From Candidatus Magasanikiibacteriota bacterium (GTDB lineage: Bacteria; Patescibacteriota; Patescibacteriia; Magasanikbacterales; GWA2-37-8), in assembly GCA_016189025.1 (NCBI GenBank), contig JACPGS010000024.1, positions 1 through 47,829 on the forward strand: a stretch of DNA of 47,829 nucleotides, given 5' to 3'. The position numbers were made by a program, and so were the translations under genes. Under the pieces are notes generated by a model that saw only the letters and a list, made by a program, of their open reading frames with translations, was not told the DNA's origin and made no database searches. Below are positions 39,522 to 45,802 of this stretch, one piece after another; positions within the stretch are counted from its first letter, which is position 1; each line of letters opens with the position of its first letter.

Positions 39522-39739
39522 AACCAGCCCGGGAGAGAGGCTGGTTCTTAAGGATCAAATAAACTCGCTCGCTCCGCTCGCTCGTTTTTGAGGGGCTCCG
39601 CTACGCTCTCGCCCCTCAACGCTCGCCTGCGGCTCGCTGCTCCCCTGCTTCCCCGACTTAGTCGGGGTCGCACCAAGGGGTACCCCCCTTGGAACCCCCA
39701 TTTTTGGTTCCCCGCAGCAGAGCCGCGGGGAACCAAAAA
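39522..39739. other. Array of five consecutive hairpins
   Basis: Perfect stems follow each other: AACCAGCC/GGCTGGTT (39522-39546), GAGGGGC/GCCCCTC (39590-39617), CCCCGAC/GTCGGGG (39651-39667), CCAAGGGG/CCCCTTGG (39673-39692) and a 15-bp TTTTTGGTTCCCCGC stem with its complement (39701-39715 with 39725-39739). The last is the probable terminator of the DoxX gene on the minus strand. No ORF with coding character is seen here. Confidence 0.7.
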
Positions 39740-40096
39740 TCATAATCCGAATACGTACGGATCAAGGCCGAAAGCGCCGCCGCCCATTAAGAACAAGGCA
39801 ATCGCCGCTGCCAGAATCAGTAAGTCAAATTCCCAGCCGGTTTTATCCTGGGCCATAAACGGCATCTTCCAGACGCCTAGTTTGAAGCGCAAAGCGCCGA
39901 GCATTACTAAACCCAGGCCAGCGGCCGCTAGCTGCGTTAAGAAGCCAAGCAGCACCGCGATGCCCCCGAGCGGCTCCACCACTGACAGAAATTTCATCAG
40001 CGACAACATCCCGGAGGGCATCTGCTCGGACGGCGTCATTTTCCACATCTTCCACTTCATGGTGCCGTGCGCGAGAAAAATGGCGCCGACCGCCAC
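39740..40096 (-). CDS. DoxX family membrane protein, start uncertain
   Basis: The protein has 118 residues from GTG at 40096. Four helices and the family motifs VGAIFLAHGTMKW, VVEPLGGIAVLLGFLTQLAAAGLGLVMLGAL and LLILAAAIALFLMGG are clear. Family proteins normally begin about 13 residues earlier, and the frame upstream does read QTYNDWGLLALR before the GTG, after a CTG at 40135. A strong ribosome binding site (AAAGGGGGTG) precedes ATG GAG TGA at 40153-40145 in this same frame, so the natural start appears to be followed by a stop at codon 3. Confidence 0.8.
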   Translation of the reverse strand: MAVGAIFLAHGTMKWKMWKMTPSEQMPSGMLSLMKFLSVVEPLGGIAVLLGFLTQLAAAGLGLVMLGALRFKLGVWKMPFMAQDKTGWEFDLLILAAAIALFLMGGGAFGLDPYVFGL

Positions 40097-40169
40097 CCGC
40101 AGGGCGAGCAGCCCCCAGTCGTTATAAGTTTGCAGAGAAAAAAGTCACTCCATAACTTCACCCCCTTTC

Positions 40170-40217
40170 TTGATAGGCAAATAACTTGACAGGCAAATAG
40201 CAGATGGTACAATTATA
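40170..40217. promoter_or_regulatory. Tandem 16-bp repeat within overlapping divergent promoters
   Basis: TTGATAGGCAAATAAC (40170-40185) is followed directly by TTGACAGGCAAATAGC (40186-40201). The second unit supplies the -35 of a plus-strand promoter (TTGACA 40186-40191, 16 bases, TACAAT 40208-40213). A TATAAT on the minus strand (40217-40212) with TTGCTC 18 bases upstream points to the DoxX gene. The tandem units could be operator sites. Confidence 0.55.
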
Positions 40218-40258
40218 CCCAGTATATCATATTTAGAGCAAGTTGTTAGTAAAACCAT

Positions 40259-40459
40259 ATGGTTACCGTGACGCGACTAGGCGAACGAGAACAATACGCC
40301 TGTGAAATCTGCGGCTATCAATATACTGATCGGAACTGGGCAGAGCAGTGCGAGGCATGGTGCCGCGCCAATTCTTCGTGTAACTTAGAAATCATTGCTC
40401 ACGGCGCTCCGCCGGCGGCGCGCACTGACGCCGGCGATCAGTCAGTTGGCAGCGTCTGA
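40259..40459 (+). CDS. Small cysteine-motif protein, probable zinc binder
   Basis: The protein has 66 residues. YACEICGYQYTDRNWAEQCEAWCRANSSCNLEIIAHGA has CxxC, then C-x3-C and another Cys, a pattern of small uncharacterised proteins with YxCxxCG...AxxCxxWCxxHxSCNxEI. It is probably metal-binding and cytoplasmic. It is driven by the TTGACA/TACAAT promoter at 40186-40213. Confidence 0.7.
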   Translation: MVTVTRLGEREQYACEICGYQYTDRNWAEQCEAWCRANSSCNLEIIAHGAPPAARTDAGDQSVGSV

Positions 40460-40481
40460 TATTTGAGAGGAGGTGGAAGAT

Positions 40482-40511
40482 ATGTTAGGCGGCGGCACTT
40501 GCAGCTGCTAG
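40482..40511 (+). CDS. Micro-ORF with a perfect ribosome binding site (MLGGGTCSC)
   Basis: A 9-codon frame starts 7 bases after the consensus Shine-Dalgarno AGGAGGTGG, the best ribosome binding site in the region. The peptide ends with CSC. It lies 22 bases after the zinc-binding ORF and could be a leader peptide or a metal-binding micropeptide. Chance is possible, but the ribosome binding site is not otherwise explained. Confidence 0.35.
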   Translation: MLGGGTCSC

Positions 40512-40595
40512 GCAGCTCGAAAAGGAGTTGCTTTGGGCAGAGCGGGCGTGGTATATTAATTCCCCGCCTTTTGTTTGTATTTTAACCATAAAAAT

Positions 40596-41336
40596 ATGCG
40601 GCGGCATTCCCCTGGGTTTTTTGTCGTTATCGTGGGGTTGATTTTAGCGCCTCTTTCGTTTGTGGCAGCCGCCGGTGGCGGGGGAGGCGGTAGTAGCGGC
40701 GGCAGCGTGCCGGCCGTAAAAGTAAAGCCGAGCGCCCCTACTTTGCGCTGCGGCTATCTGGCTAAACTCCGGGAGCGGGTGGCTTGCCGCCTTAGACTTT
40801 CCGAGCCCGAACTAGCAGAAGAGCTGGCCATCCAATATCTGCCGGAAGAATGCCGGGCGCTTACGAGCGGCGCGCAAGAGGCGTGTCTGGCACGCTACCG
40901 CGCCCTGCAGTCCTGTTGGGAAAAGCCAGCCGGCATACCGCGCACTACTTGTGCCGTTAAAGTTTTAGGAATTACCGGGAAGAGAGGGGCGATGTTCAAG
41001 CAATGTACCAAAAAAATCGGCCCCGCGCGCGCGATTTGCCAGCGGGAGGGGCGCGATAAAGTTTATGCCCTAATTAAATTCCGGCTCTATGATTTATCGG
41101 AGCGGGCGGAGGACGCCCTAAAAAAAGGCGCGCCGCGCGAGGCGGCGGTCAATTTAGTCACGGCGATGGAAACCAACAAACAGCGATTTAACCGCGCCAA
41201 GAACTATGCTGAACGGCGCAAAACCATTCTGGATTCGCGCCAAAGCTGGCAGCAGTTTGTGGCCAAAGCCAAAGGCAAAGAGAACCGGCGCGATTATTTA
41301 GATGAGGCGTTAAGCGATCTAGCGGCAGTTAAATAA
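40596..41336 (+). CDS. Secreted cysteine-rich protein
   Basis: The protein has 246 residues. A cleavable signal peptide (RRHSPGFFVVIVGLILAPLSFVAAAG) is followed by a Gly/Ser-rich segment, then a domain with eight cysteines (RCGY, ACRL, EECR, EACL, QSCW, TTCA, KQCT, AICQ) between about residues 48 and 155, and a basic helical C-terminal part. The even number of cysteines in an exported protein suggests disulfides. No family is recognised. The ATG at 40596 is preferred over a TTG at 40575 since the signal begins there. Confidence 0.7.
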   Translation: MRRHSPGFFVVIVGLILAPLSFVAAAGGGGGGSSGGSVPAVKVKPSAPTLRCGYLAKLRERVACRLRLSEPELAEELAIQYLPEECRALTSGAQEACLARYRALQSCWEKPAGIPRTTCAVKVLGITGKRGAMFKQCTKKIGPARAICQREGRDKVYALIKFRLYDLSERAEDALKKGAPREAAVNLVTAMETNKQRFNRAKNYAERRKTILDSRQSWQQFVAKAKGKENRRDYLDEALSDLAAVK

Positions 41337-41347
41337 CCCCTGGAAAT

Positions 41348-41390
41348 CCGCCTTATTTCCTAGCCAAGGGAAGTAAGGCGGTTTTTGTTT
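41348..41390 (+). terminator. Terminator after the cysteine-rich gene
   Basis: CCGCCTTA (41348-41355) pairs with TAAGGCGG (41374-41381), with TTCC/GGGAA inside, followed by a T-rich tract. Confidence 0.8.
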
Positions 41391-41437
41391 TGGGCTGTGG
41401 ATAACTTGAGTAGCTGGTGGACGGGCGGGGAGTATGG

Positions 41438-41443
41438 TATAAT
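41438..41443 (+). promoter_or_regulatory. -10 box of the nrdD promoter
   Basis: TATAAT at 41438-41443 with no good -35 (TGGTGG 17 bases upstream). Two NrdR-box-like sites lie directly downstream, over the expected transcript start. Confidence 0.55.
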
Positions 41444-41448
41444 CCTAA

Positions 41449-41496
41449 ATACCACATTTAGTGATTAAAAATGGAATTAACTACTATATTTTGTGT
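41449..41496. promoter_or_regulatory. Two NrdR-box-like operators upstream of nrdD
   Basis: CTACTATATTTTGTGT (41481-41496) agrees with the NrdR consensus ACACWATATATWGTGT at 13 of 16 positions, and 41449-41464 agrees at 11 of 16. The distance between them is 32 bases, three helical turns, the usual arrangement for cooperative NrdR binding. NrdR represses ribonucleotide reductase genes when dATP is high. Confidence 0.65.
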
Positions 41497-41511
41497 TAGT
41501 CTCTATTTACT

Positions 41512-43629
41512 ATGCCCCTCACCAAAATCCAAAAACGTCACGGCGCCATTGTTGATTTTGACCTCTCTAAAATAGAGCAGGCGGTTACCAAGGCGCTGAA
41601 AGCTTCGGGCGCGGCCGATACCGTTCCGGCGGCCGCGGTAGCGCACGAAGTGCGCCGCACTCTGGAAGAACAATACCCGGACGTGGTGCCCGGGGTGGAG
41701 TTGGTGCAGGATTTGGTGGAAGAAAAACTAATCAGCGGCGGCTACGCGGCGGCGGCCAAAGCCTACATTTTGTACCGCGCCCAGCGCTCCCGGCTGCGCA
41801 CCCAGAAACACATCGTGGTTGAGGTGCAAAAAACCATCGCCGAATATCTGTTCCAGCTGGACTGGCGGGTGAATGCCAACTCCAACCAGGGGTACTCCTT
41901 GGGGGGAATGATTCTTAACACCTCCGGCAAGGTGATTGCCAGTTACTGGCTGGAGCAGATATATCCGCGCGCCGTGGGCGACGCCCACCGCAGTGCGGAT
42001 TTCCATATTCATGACCTGGATATGTTTTCCGGGTACTGCGCCGGCTGGAGCCTGCGGATGCTGCTAGAAGAAGGATTTAACGGCGTGCCGGAGCGCATTG
42101 AATCCGGCCCCCCCCAGCATCTTTCCTCGGCGGTGGCGCAGATGGTGAATTTCCTTGGCACCCTGCAGAACGAATGGGCCGGCGCCCAGGCATTTTCCAG
42201 TTTTGATACTTACCTGGCACCCTTTGTCAAAAAATATGAACAGGAGTTGCGCGCCGAGCTTAATCGTTATGGCGTAACTTTCCCCAGCGCGGAACAAGGC
42301 GAACAATACGTGCGCGACCGCGTCTATAAATATGTTTATCAGCAAATGCAATCGTTTGTTTTCAATCTTAACATTCCTTCGCGCTGGGGCACCCAGACGC
42401 CGTTTACCAACATCACGCTGGATTGGCTCTGCCCGGATGACCTCTGCGATAAGCGCCTGCTGATGGGCGGAGAGGAATTTGCCTATACTTTCGGCGAACT
42501 GCAGCCGGAAATGGACATCATCAACCGCGCCTTTATTGAGGTGATGATTAAAGGCGATGCGCGCGGCCGTACTTTCACTTTTCCCATTCCTACCTACAAC
42601 ATCGGTAAAGACTTTGCTTGGGACGACCCCAAAAACCTGCTGCTGTTTGAGATGACCGCCAAATACGGCACGCCTTATTTCCAGAATTTTATCAACTCCG
42701 ACCTGAACCCGGGCGACGTGCGCAGCATGTGCTGCCGGCTGCAGCTTGACCTTACCGAGTTGCGCAAGCGCGGCGGCGGGCTGTTCGGCTCGGCGGAAAT
42801 GACCGGCTCCATCGGCGTCGTTACCATCAATGCGGCGCGCCTCGGCTATCTGTATAAAGGCGATCGGGAGGGTTTTTTGGCTCGCCTGGCCCACCTGATG
42901 GAACTCGCCAAAACCTCGCTGGAAATTAAGCGCAAAGAAATTCAGAAATGGATTGACCGCGGGCTGTTCCCTTATACCAAACGATATCTCGGCAATTTGC
43001 ACAATCATTTTTCCACCATCGGCATCAACGGCTTAAACGAAGCAATCCGCAATTTTACGGCAGACCAGGAAAACATTACTACTCCCGTGGGGCAGCAGTT
43101 TGCTGCCGCGGTGCTGGATTTTATGAGGGGCAAGCTGCAGTCCTTCCAGGAAGAAACCAAGAATCTTTACAACCTGGAAGCCACGCCGGCCGAGGGTACC
43201 ACTTATCGCTTTGCCAAAGAAGACCAAAAGCGCTTCCCCGATATTTTGCAGGCCGGCACCCGGGAAGCGCCTTATTATACCAATTCTTCCCAGTTGCCGG
43301 TGGGGTATACTGATGATGTGTTTGAAGCGTTGAAACTGCAAGACGCCCTGCAGACCAAATACACCGGCGGCACGGTGCTGCACTGTTACCTGAACGAACG
43401 GGTTTCCAGCCCGGCGGCTTGCCGCCGGCTGGTGCGCGCCGTACTCTCTAATTTTCGTCTCCCCTACATCACCATTACCCCCACGTTCTCCATTTGTCCC
43501 AAGCATGGTTACTTGGCTGGCGAGTGGGATTGGTGCCCGAAGTGCGACGCGGCGGCTGGCATTACCGATGCAGTCCGTTACGATCCGCAAGTGCGCGTAC
43601 TGCATGCCAGCCCGTTGCCCGCTCGATAG
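41512..43629 (+). CDS. nrdD: Anaerobic ribonucleoside-triphosphate reductase, large part without glycyl-radical domain
   Basis: The protein has 705 residues. An N-terminal ATP-cone (about 1-90, TKIQKRHGAIVDFDLSKIEQAV) senses ATP/dATP. The barrel has the radical cysteine in RSMCCRLQLD, and the C-terminal zinc ribbon has CPKHGYL...WCPKC. The enzyme makes dNTPs from NTPs. The usual C-terminal segment with the radical glycine is missing: after CPKC the frame runs AAGITDAVRYDPQVRVLHASP and stops. The missing segment is found on a separate ORF at 43790. The start follows the NrdR-box-like leader. Confidence 0.92.
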   Translation: MPLTKIQKRHGAIVDFDLSKIEQAVTKALKASGAADTVPAAAVAHEVRRTLEEQYPDVVPGVELVQDLVEEKLISGGYAAAAKAYILYRAQRSRLRTQKHIVVEVQKTIAEYLFQLDWRVNANSNQGYSLGGMILNTSGKVIASYWLEQIYPRAVGDAHRSADFHIHDLDMFSGYCAGWSLRMLLEEGFNGVPERIESGPPQHLSSAVAQMVNFLGTLQNEWAGAQAFSSFDTYLAPFVKKYEQELRAELNRYGVTFPSAEQGEQYVRDRVYKYVYQQMQSFVFNLNIPSRWGTQTPFTNITLDWLCPDDLCDKRLLMGGEEFAYTFGELQPEMDIINRAFIEVMIKGDARGRTFTFPIPTYNIGKDFAWDDPKNLLLFEMTAKYGTPYFQNFINSDLNPGDVRSMCCRLQLDLTELRKRGGGLFGSAEMTGSIGVVTINAARLGYLYKGDREGFLARLAHLMELAKTSLEIKRKEIQKWIDRGLFPYTKRYLGNLHNHFSTIGINGLNEAIRNFTADQENITTPVGQQFAAAVLDFMRGKLQSFQEETKNLYNLEATPAEGTTYRFAKEDQKRFPDILQAGTREAPYYTNSSQLPVGYTDDVFEALKLQDALQTKYTGGTVLHCYLNERVSSPAACRRLVRAVLSNFRLPYITITPTFSICPKHGYLAGEWDWCPKCDAAAGITDAVRYDPQVRVLHASPLPAR

Positions 43630-43646
43630 ATTTAGTTTATTTATTG

Positions 43647-43789
43647 AACTGATAGCAAGTTAAGTCCAATTTCCGCGTCAGCCGAGCCGAAAAAGTTACT
43701 GATTTTCGCGGCGACCATTACGCCCCGCCGCTAGCGGGTTTGGGCGCTAGAAAATCAGTACTTTTGAGGCGAGGGCAGGAAAACTTAAA
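43647..43789. repeat. Inverted-repeat element between the two parts of nrdD
   Basis: AAAAGTTACTGATTTTC (43691-43707) is complementary to GAAAATCAGTACTTTT (43750-43765) with one extra base, around a GC-rich core. Weaker outer arms (TTAAGT near 43660 and ACTTAA near 43783) continue the symmetry. The core resembles the insert inside element R2 long copy (both read CGCTAGAAAAT on the right arm). Confidence 0.65.
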
Positions 43790-44005
43790 ATGAGTTCATT
43801 CTTAATTTCCAACTTTATGACCGACGTTGTCGGGGCGTCCCCGCGCACGCGCTGCGAGGTATGGACCAGGGTGATGGGGTACCATCGCCCGGTGTCGCAC
43901 TTTAACCGCGGCAAAAAGAGCGAGCACTACTCGCGCAAGCATTTTACCGAGGTGGCGGCGGCCAATTGCGAATTTGTCCAGCAGTATACCAATAATAACA
44001 CCTGA
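43790..44005 (+). CDS. Separate glycyl-radical domain of anaerobic ribonucleotide reductase
   Basis: The protein has 71 residues. TRCEVWTRVMGYHRPVSHFNRGKKSEHYSRKHF is the segment that in ordinary NrdD follows the zinc ribbon and carries the radical glycine, here Gly30 in RVMGY. As a separate polypeptide it would have to dock onto the NrdD core, much as YfiD/GrcA repairs pyruvate formate-lyase. The ATG at 43790 or an internal ATG at 43817 are both possible. A 13-bp perfect hairpin follows its stop. NrdG, which installs the radical, is the next gene. Confidence 0.75.
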   Translation: MSSFLISNFMTDVVGASPRTRCEVWTRVMGYHRPVSHFNRGKKSEHYSRKHFTEVAAANCEFVQQYTNNNT

Positions 44006-44024
44006 CTATTAGTCAGGTGTTATT
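43994..44024. terminator. 13-bp perfect hairpin at the end of the glycyl-radical ORF
   Basis: AATAACACCTGAC (43994-44006) pairs with GTCAGGTGTTATT (44012-44024) with a 5-base loop; the stop codon of the ORF lies in it. The T-run is weak, so it may slow or protect the transcript rather than end it. Confidence 0.5.
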
Positions 44025-44123
44025 GGGAACCTGCCGGTGACTTCACTTGCGGGCAGCATTATCAAGTCGTTCTTATTATACAGCAGCCTTTATATCTTGT
44101 CAGTAGGCTCGGGAGGTAAGGAT

Positions 44124-44846
44124 ATGCTCATCTCCGGCATCCAAAAATTCACTTTGCTGGATTTCCCCGATCGCACCGCCTGCATTGTTTTTACCCCGGG
44201 CTGTGATTTCCGCTGCGGGTACTGCCATAATCCGGAATTCGTGTTACCCGAACAAATTGCTAAGCTACGGCCCAGTTTTATTCCCGAGGCTGTTTTTTTT
44301 AATTTTCTCTCCGAGCGCCGGGGACAAGGCGAGCCGGGGGTGCCCTGGCTGGAGGGAGTGGTAATCACGGGCGGTGAACCCACGCTCCAGCCGGATCTGC
44401 TACCATTTATGCGCCGGCTGAAGGATTTAGGGCTAGCGGTTAAGCTTGACACTAACGGAAACCGTCCGGCCGTGATTGCGGCGGCGCTCTCGGCCGGCCT
44501 CCTTGATTATATCGCCCTGGATGTTAAAACCTCGCTCCCGCACTACCCGGCGTTGGTGGGGCCGCTGGTTAAGCCCGAGAATATCGCCGAGAGCATCCGG
44601 CTGATTAAAGACAGCAGCATTCCTTACGAATTCCGTTCCACTTTGATTAAAGAAGCGCATTCTGATATAATATTGCAGGAGATGGGGGAGCTGATAGCCG
44701 GGGCAAAGTTGCTTTATTTACAGCAATTCCGGCCCGGGATTACTTTAAAGTCCGAATTCGCCGGTTACCATCCGTTTACCCTGGAAGAATTAGAGCAAAT
44801 TGCCGAGCGGTTGAGGTCAAATGTTCAAGAGGTACGGGTGCGATGA
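44124..44846 (+). CDS. nrdG: Anaerobic ribonucleotide reductase activating protein (radical SAM)
   Basis: The protein has 240 residues. The 4Fe-4S cluster motif CDFRCGYC (Cys27, Cys31, Cys34) is followed by the SAM-binding GVVITGGEPTLQ and YIALDVKTSLPHY. It generates the glycyl radical of NrdD. The ATG at 44124 has a good ribosome binding site, GGGAGGTAAGG, and matches the family start MLISGIQKFTLLDFPDR; the longer frame from 44037 adds a hydrophobic stretch not seen in the family. It ends with an ATGA overlap to a small membrane protein. Confidence 0.93.
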   Translation: MLISGIQKFTLLDFPDRTACIVFTPGCDFRCGYCHNPEFVLPEQIAKLRPSFIPEAVFFNFLSERRGQGEPGVPWLEGVVITGGEPTLQPDLLPFMRRLKDLGLAVKLDTNGNRPAVIAAALSAGLLDYIALDVKTSLPHYPALVGPLVKPENIAESIRLIKDSSIPYEFRSTLIKEAHSDIILQEMGELIAGAKLLYLQQFRPGITLKSEFAGYHPFTLEELEQIAERLRSNVQEVRVR

Positions 44847-45010
44847 AATTCCCTGGTTTAATCTTAATTTTTAATCATATGATGTTTGGACTCGGCAATA
44901 GTCCGATGGGCGTCGGCTTCGGCTGGCTGTTTACGCTCACCTGGGTAGTGTGGTTTGTGGTGGGGGTGCTGGCCATAATGTGGCTGTGGCAGCAGATTAC
45001 TAAAAAATGA
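44843..45010 (+). CDS. Small membrane protein after nrdG
   Basis: The 55-residue frame starts at the ATGA overlapping the nrdG stop and reads MKFPGLILIFNHMMFGLGNS, then a strongly hydrophobic helix (GWLFTLTWVVWFVVGVLAIMWLWQQ) and a short basic end. One or two helices are predicted, with Trp-rich faces. No family was recognised; it resembles small oligomeric membrane proteins. The overlap argues that it is truly translated. Confidence 0.7.
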   Translation: MKFPGLILIFNHMMFGLGNSPMGVGFGWLFTLTWVVWFVVGVLAIMWLWQQITKK

Positions 45011-45029
45011 TTAGGTGTATTTTCTGAAT

Positions 45030-45416
45030 ATGAACACCAAACTTATGGAGTGGGTATTACGGATTGCCGTGGCCGGAGAATTTTTGGGCCACGGCGCATT
45101 TGCCTTGCAGGGCAAACCGCAGTGGGTCGGCTGGATTAGTAAGCTGACCGGCGCTGATGCCGCGCTGGCGGGCCAGCTGCTGTTGCTGGTCGGTTTGTTA
45201 GATTTGTTGGTGGCGCTGATAGTTTTGGTTAAGCCGGTGCGGGCAGCAATGCTCTGGGCGGCATTCTGGGGATTCTGGACCGCGCTGGTGCGGCCGCTGG
45301 TTGGCGAGCCGATCTGGGATTTTGTGGAACGATGGGCGAACTGGGGGGCGCCGCTCGCCCTGCTGTTGCTTTACGGCTGGCCGAAGAGCGCGCGGGAGTG
45401 GTTACGTCGTAGTTAG
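45030..45416 (+). CDS. DoxX-like membrane protein
   Basis: The protein has 128 residues with four predicted helices: VLRIAVAGEFLGHGAFAL, LAGQLLLLVGLLDLLVALIVLV, AAMLWAAFWGFWTALV and GAPLALLLLYGW. The GEFLGHG motif and overall layout place it near DoxX/DoxD. It is the second such protein in the window besides the one at 39740, with low similarity to it. It may act in redox balance at the membrane; that is inference from family lore. The ATG at 45030 is chosen over 45015 (TTG-type). Confidence 0.75.
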   Translation: MNTKLMEWVLRIAVAGEFLGHGAFALQGKPQWVGWISKLTGADAALAGQLLLLVGLLDLLVALIVLVKPVRAAMLWAAFWGFWTALVRPLVGEPIWDFVERWANWGAPLALLLLYGWPKSAREWLRRS

Positions 45417-45490
45417 TAGAATATTAAGGGCGTTCGTCTTAAGCAGCGGCAGAAAGGTCGGCCGAACGTCTAATTTTAATCCGAATTTTT

Positions 45491-45766
45491 ATGACCAAAC
45501 CATCAACTCGGCACGCCGCGCTGGTAGGCCTTTTCGTGGTGGCGCTCTACGCAATTTGCTTATTGTGGAGCTTATTTATTACCGATCCGGCCGTCGCCAA
45601 TTTCCATTTACTGTCTCTCAAGCTCACCTTTCCTGGGTTCCAGGGATTTAGCGTCGGGAGTATTATCTGGGGCGGCGTTCTGGCTTTCGTTTACGGATTT
45701 TTAGCGTCGCTGGTTTACCACGCTTTCCACGGTCGCTGCTGCACCGGCATGCGCAGCTCCCCCTAA
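45491..45766 (+). CDS. Two-helix membrane protein (DUF5676-like)
   Basis: The protein has 91 residues, with hydrophobic segments at about 10-30 (ALVGLFVVALYAICLLWSLF) and 56-80 (GSIIWGGVLAFVYGFLASLVYHAFHG), separated by a loop. The YAICLLW and GxxxAFVYGFLxSLVYHxF pattern resembles DUF5676. The function is unknown. A small inverted repeat (CGTTCG/CGAACG) precedes it. Confidence 0.65.
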   Translation: MTKPSTRHAALVGLFVVALYAICLLWSLFITDPAVANFHLLSLKLTFPGFQGFSVGSIIWGGVLAFVYGFLASLVYHAFHGRCCTGMRSSP

Positions 45767-45802
45767 CGGGAAGGGGGATCATTTAGAATAGAGGCGCAAT
45801 TT

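Noticed and set aside
40145-40147. Recoding of UGA as an amino acid (as in Gracilibacteria/SR1) to explain the DoxX start
   Set aside because: Many genes in the window end normally with TGA (for example the M16 and L33 genes), and no other conserved gene has an internal TGA.
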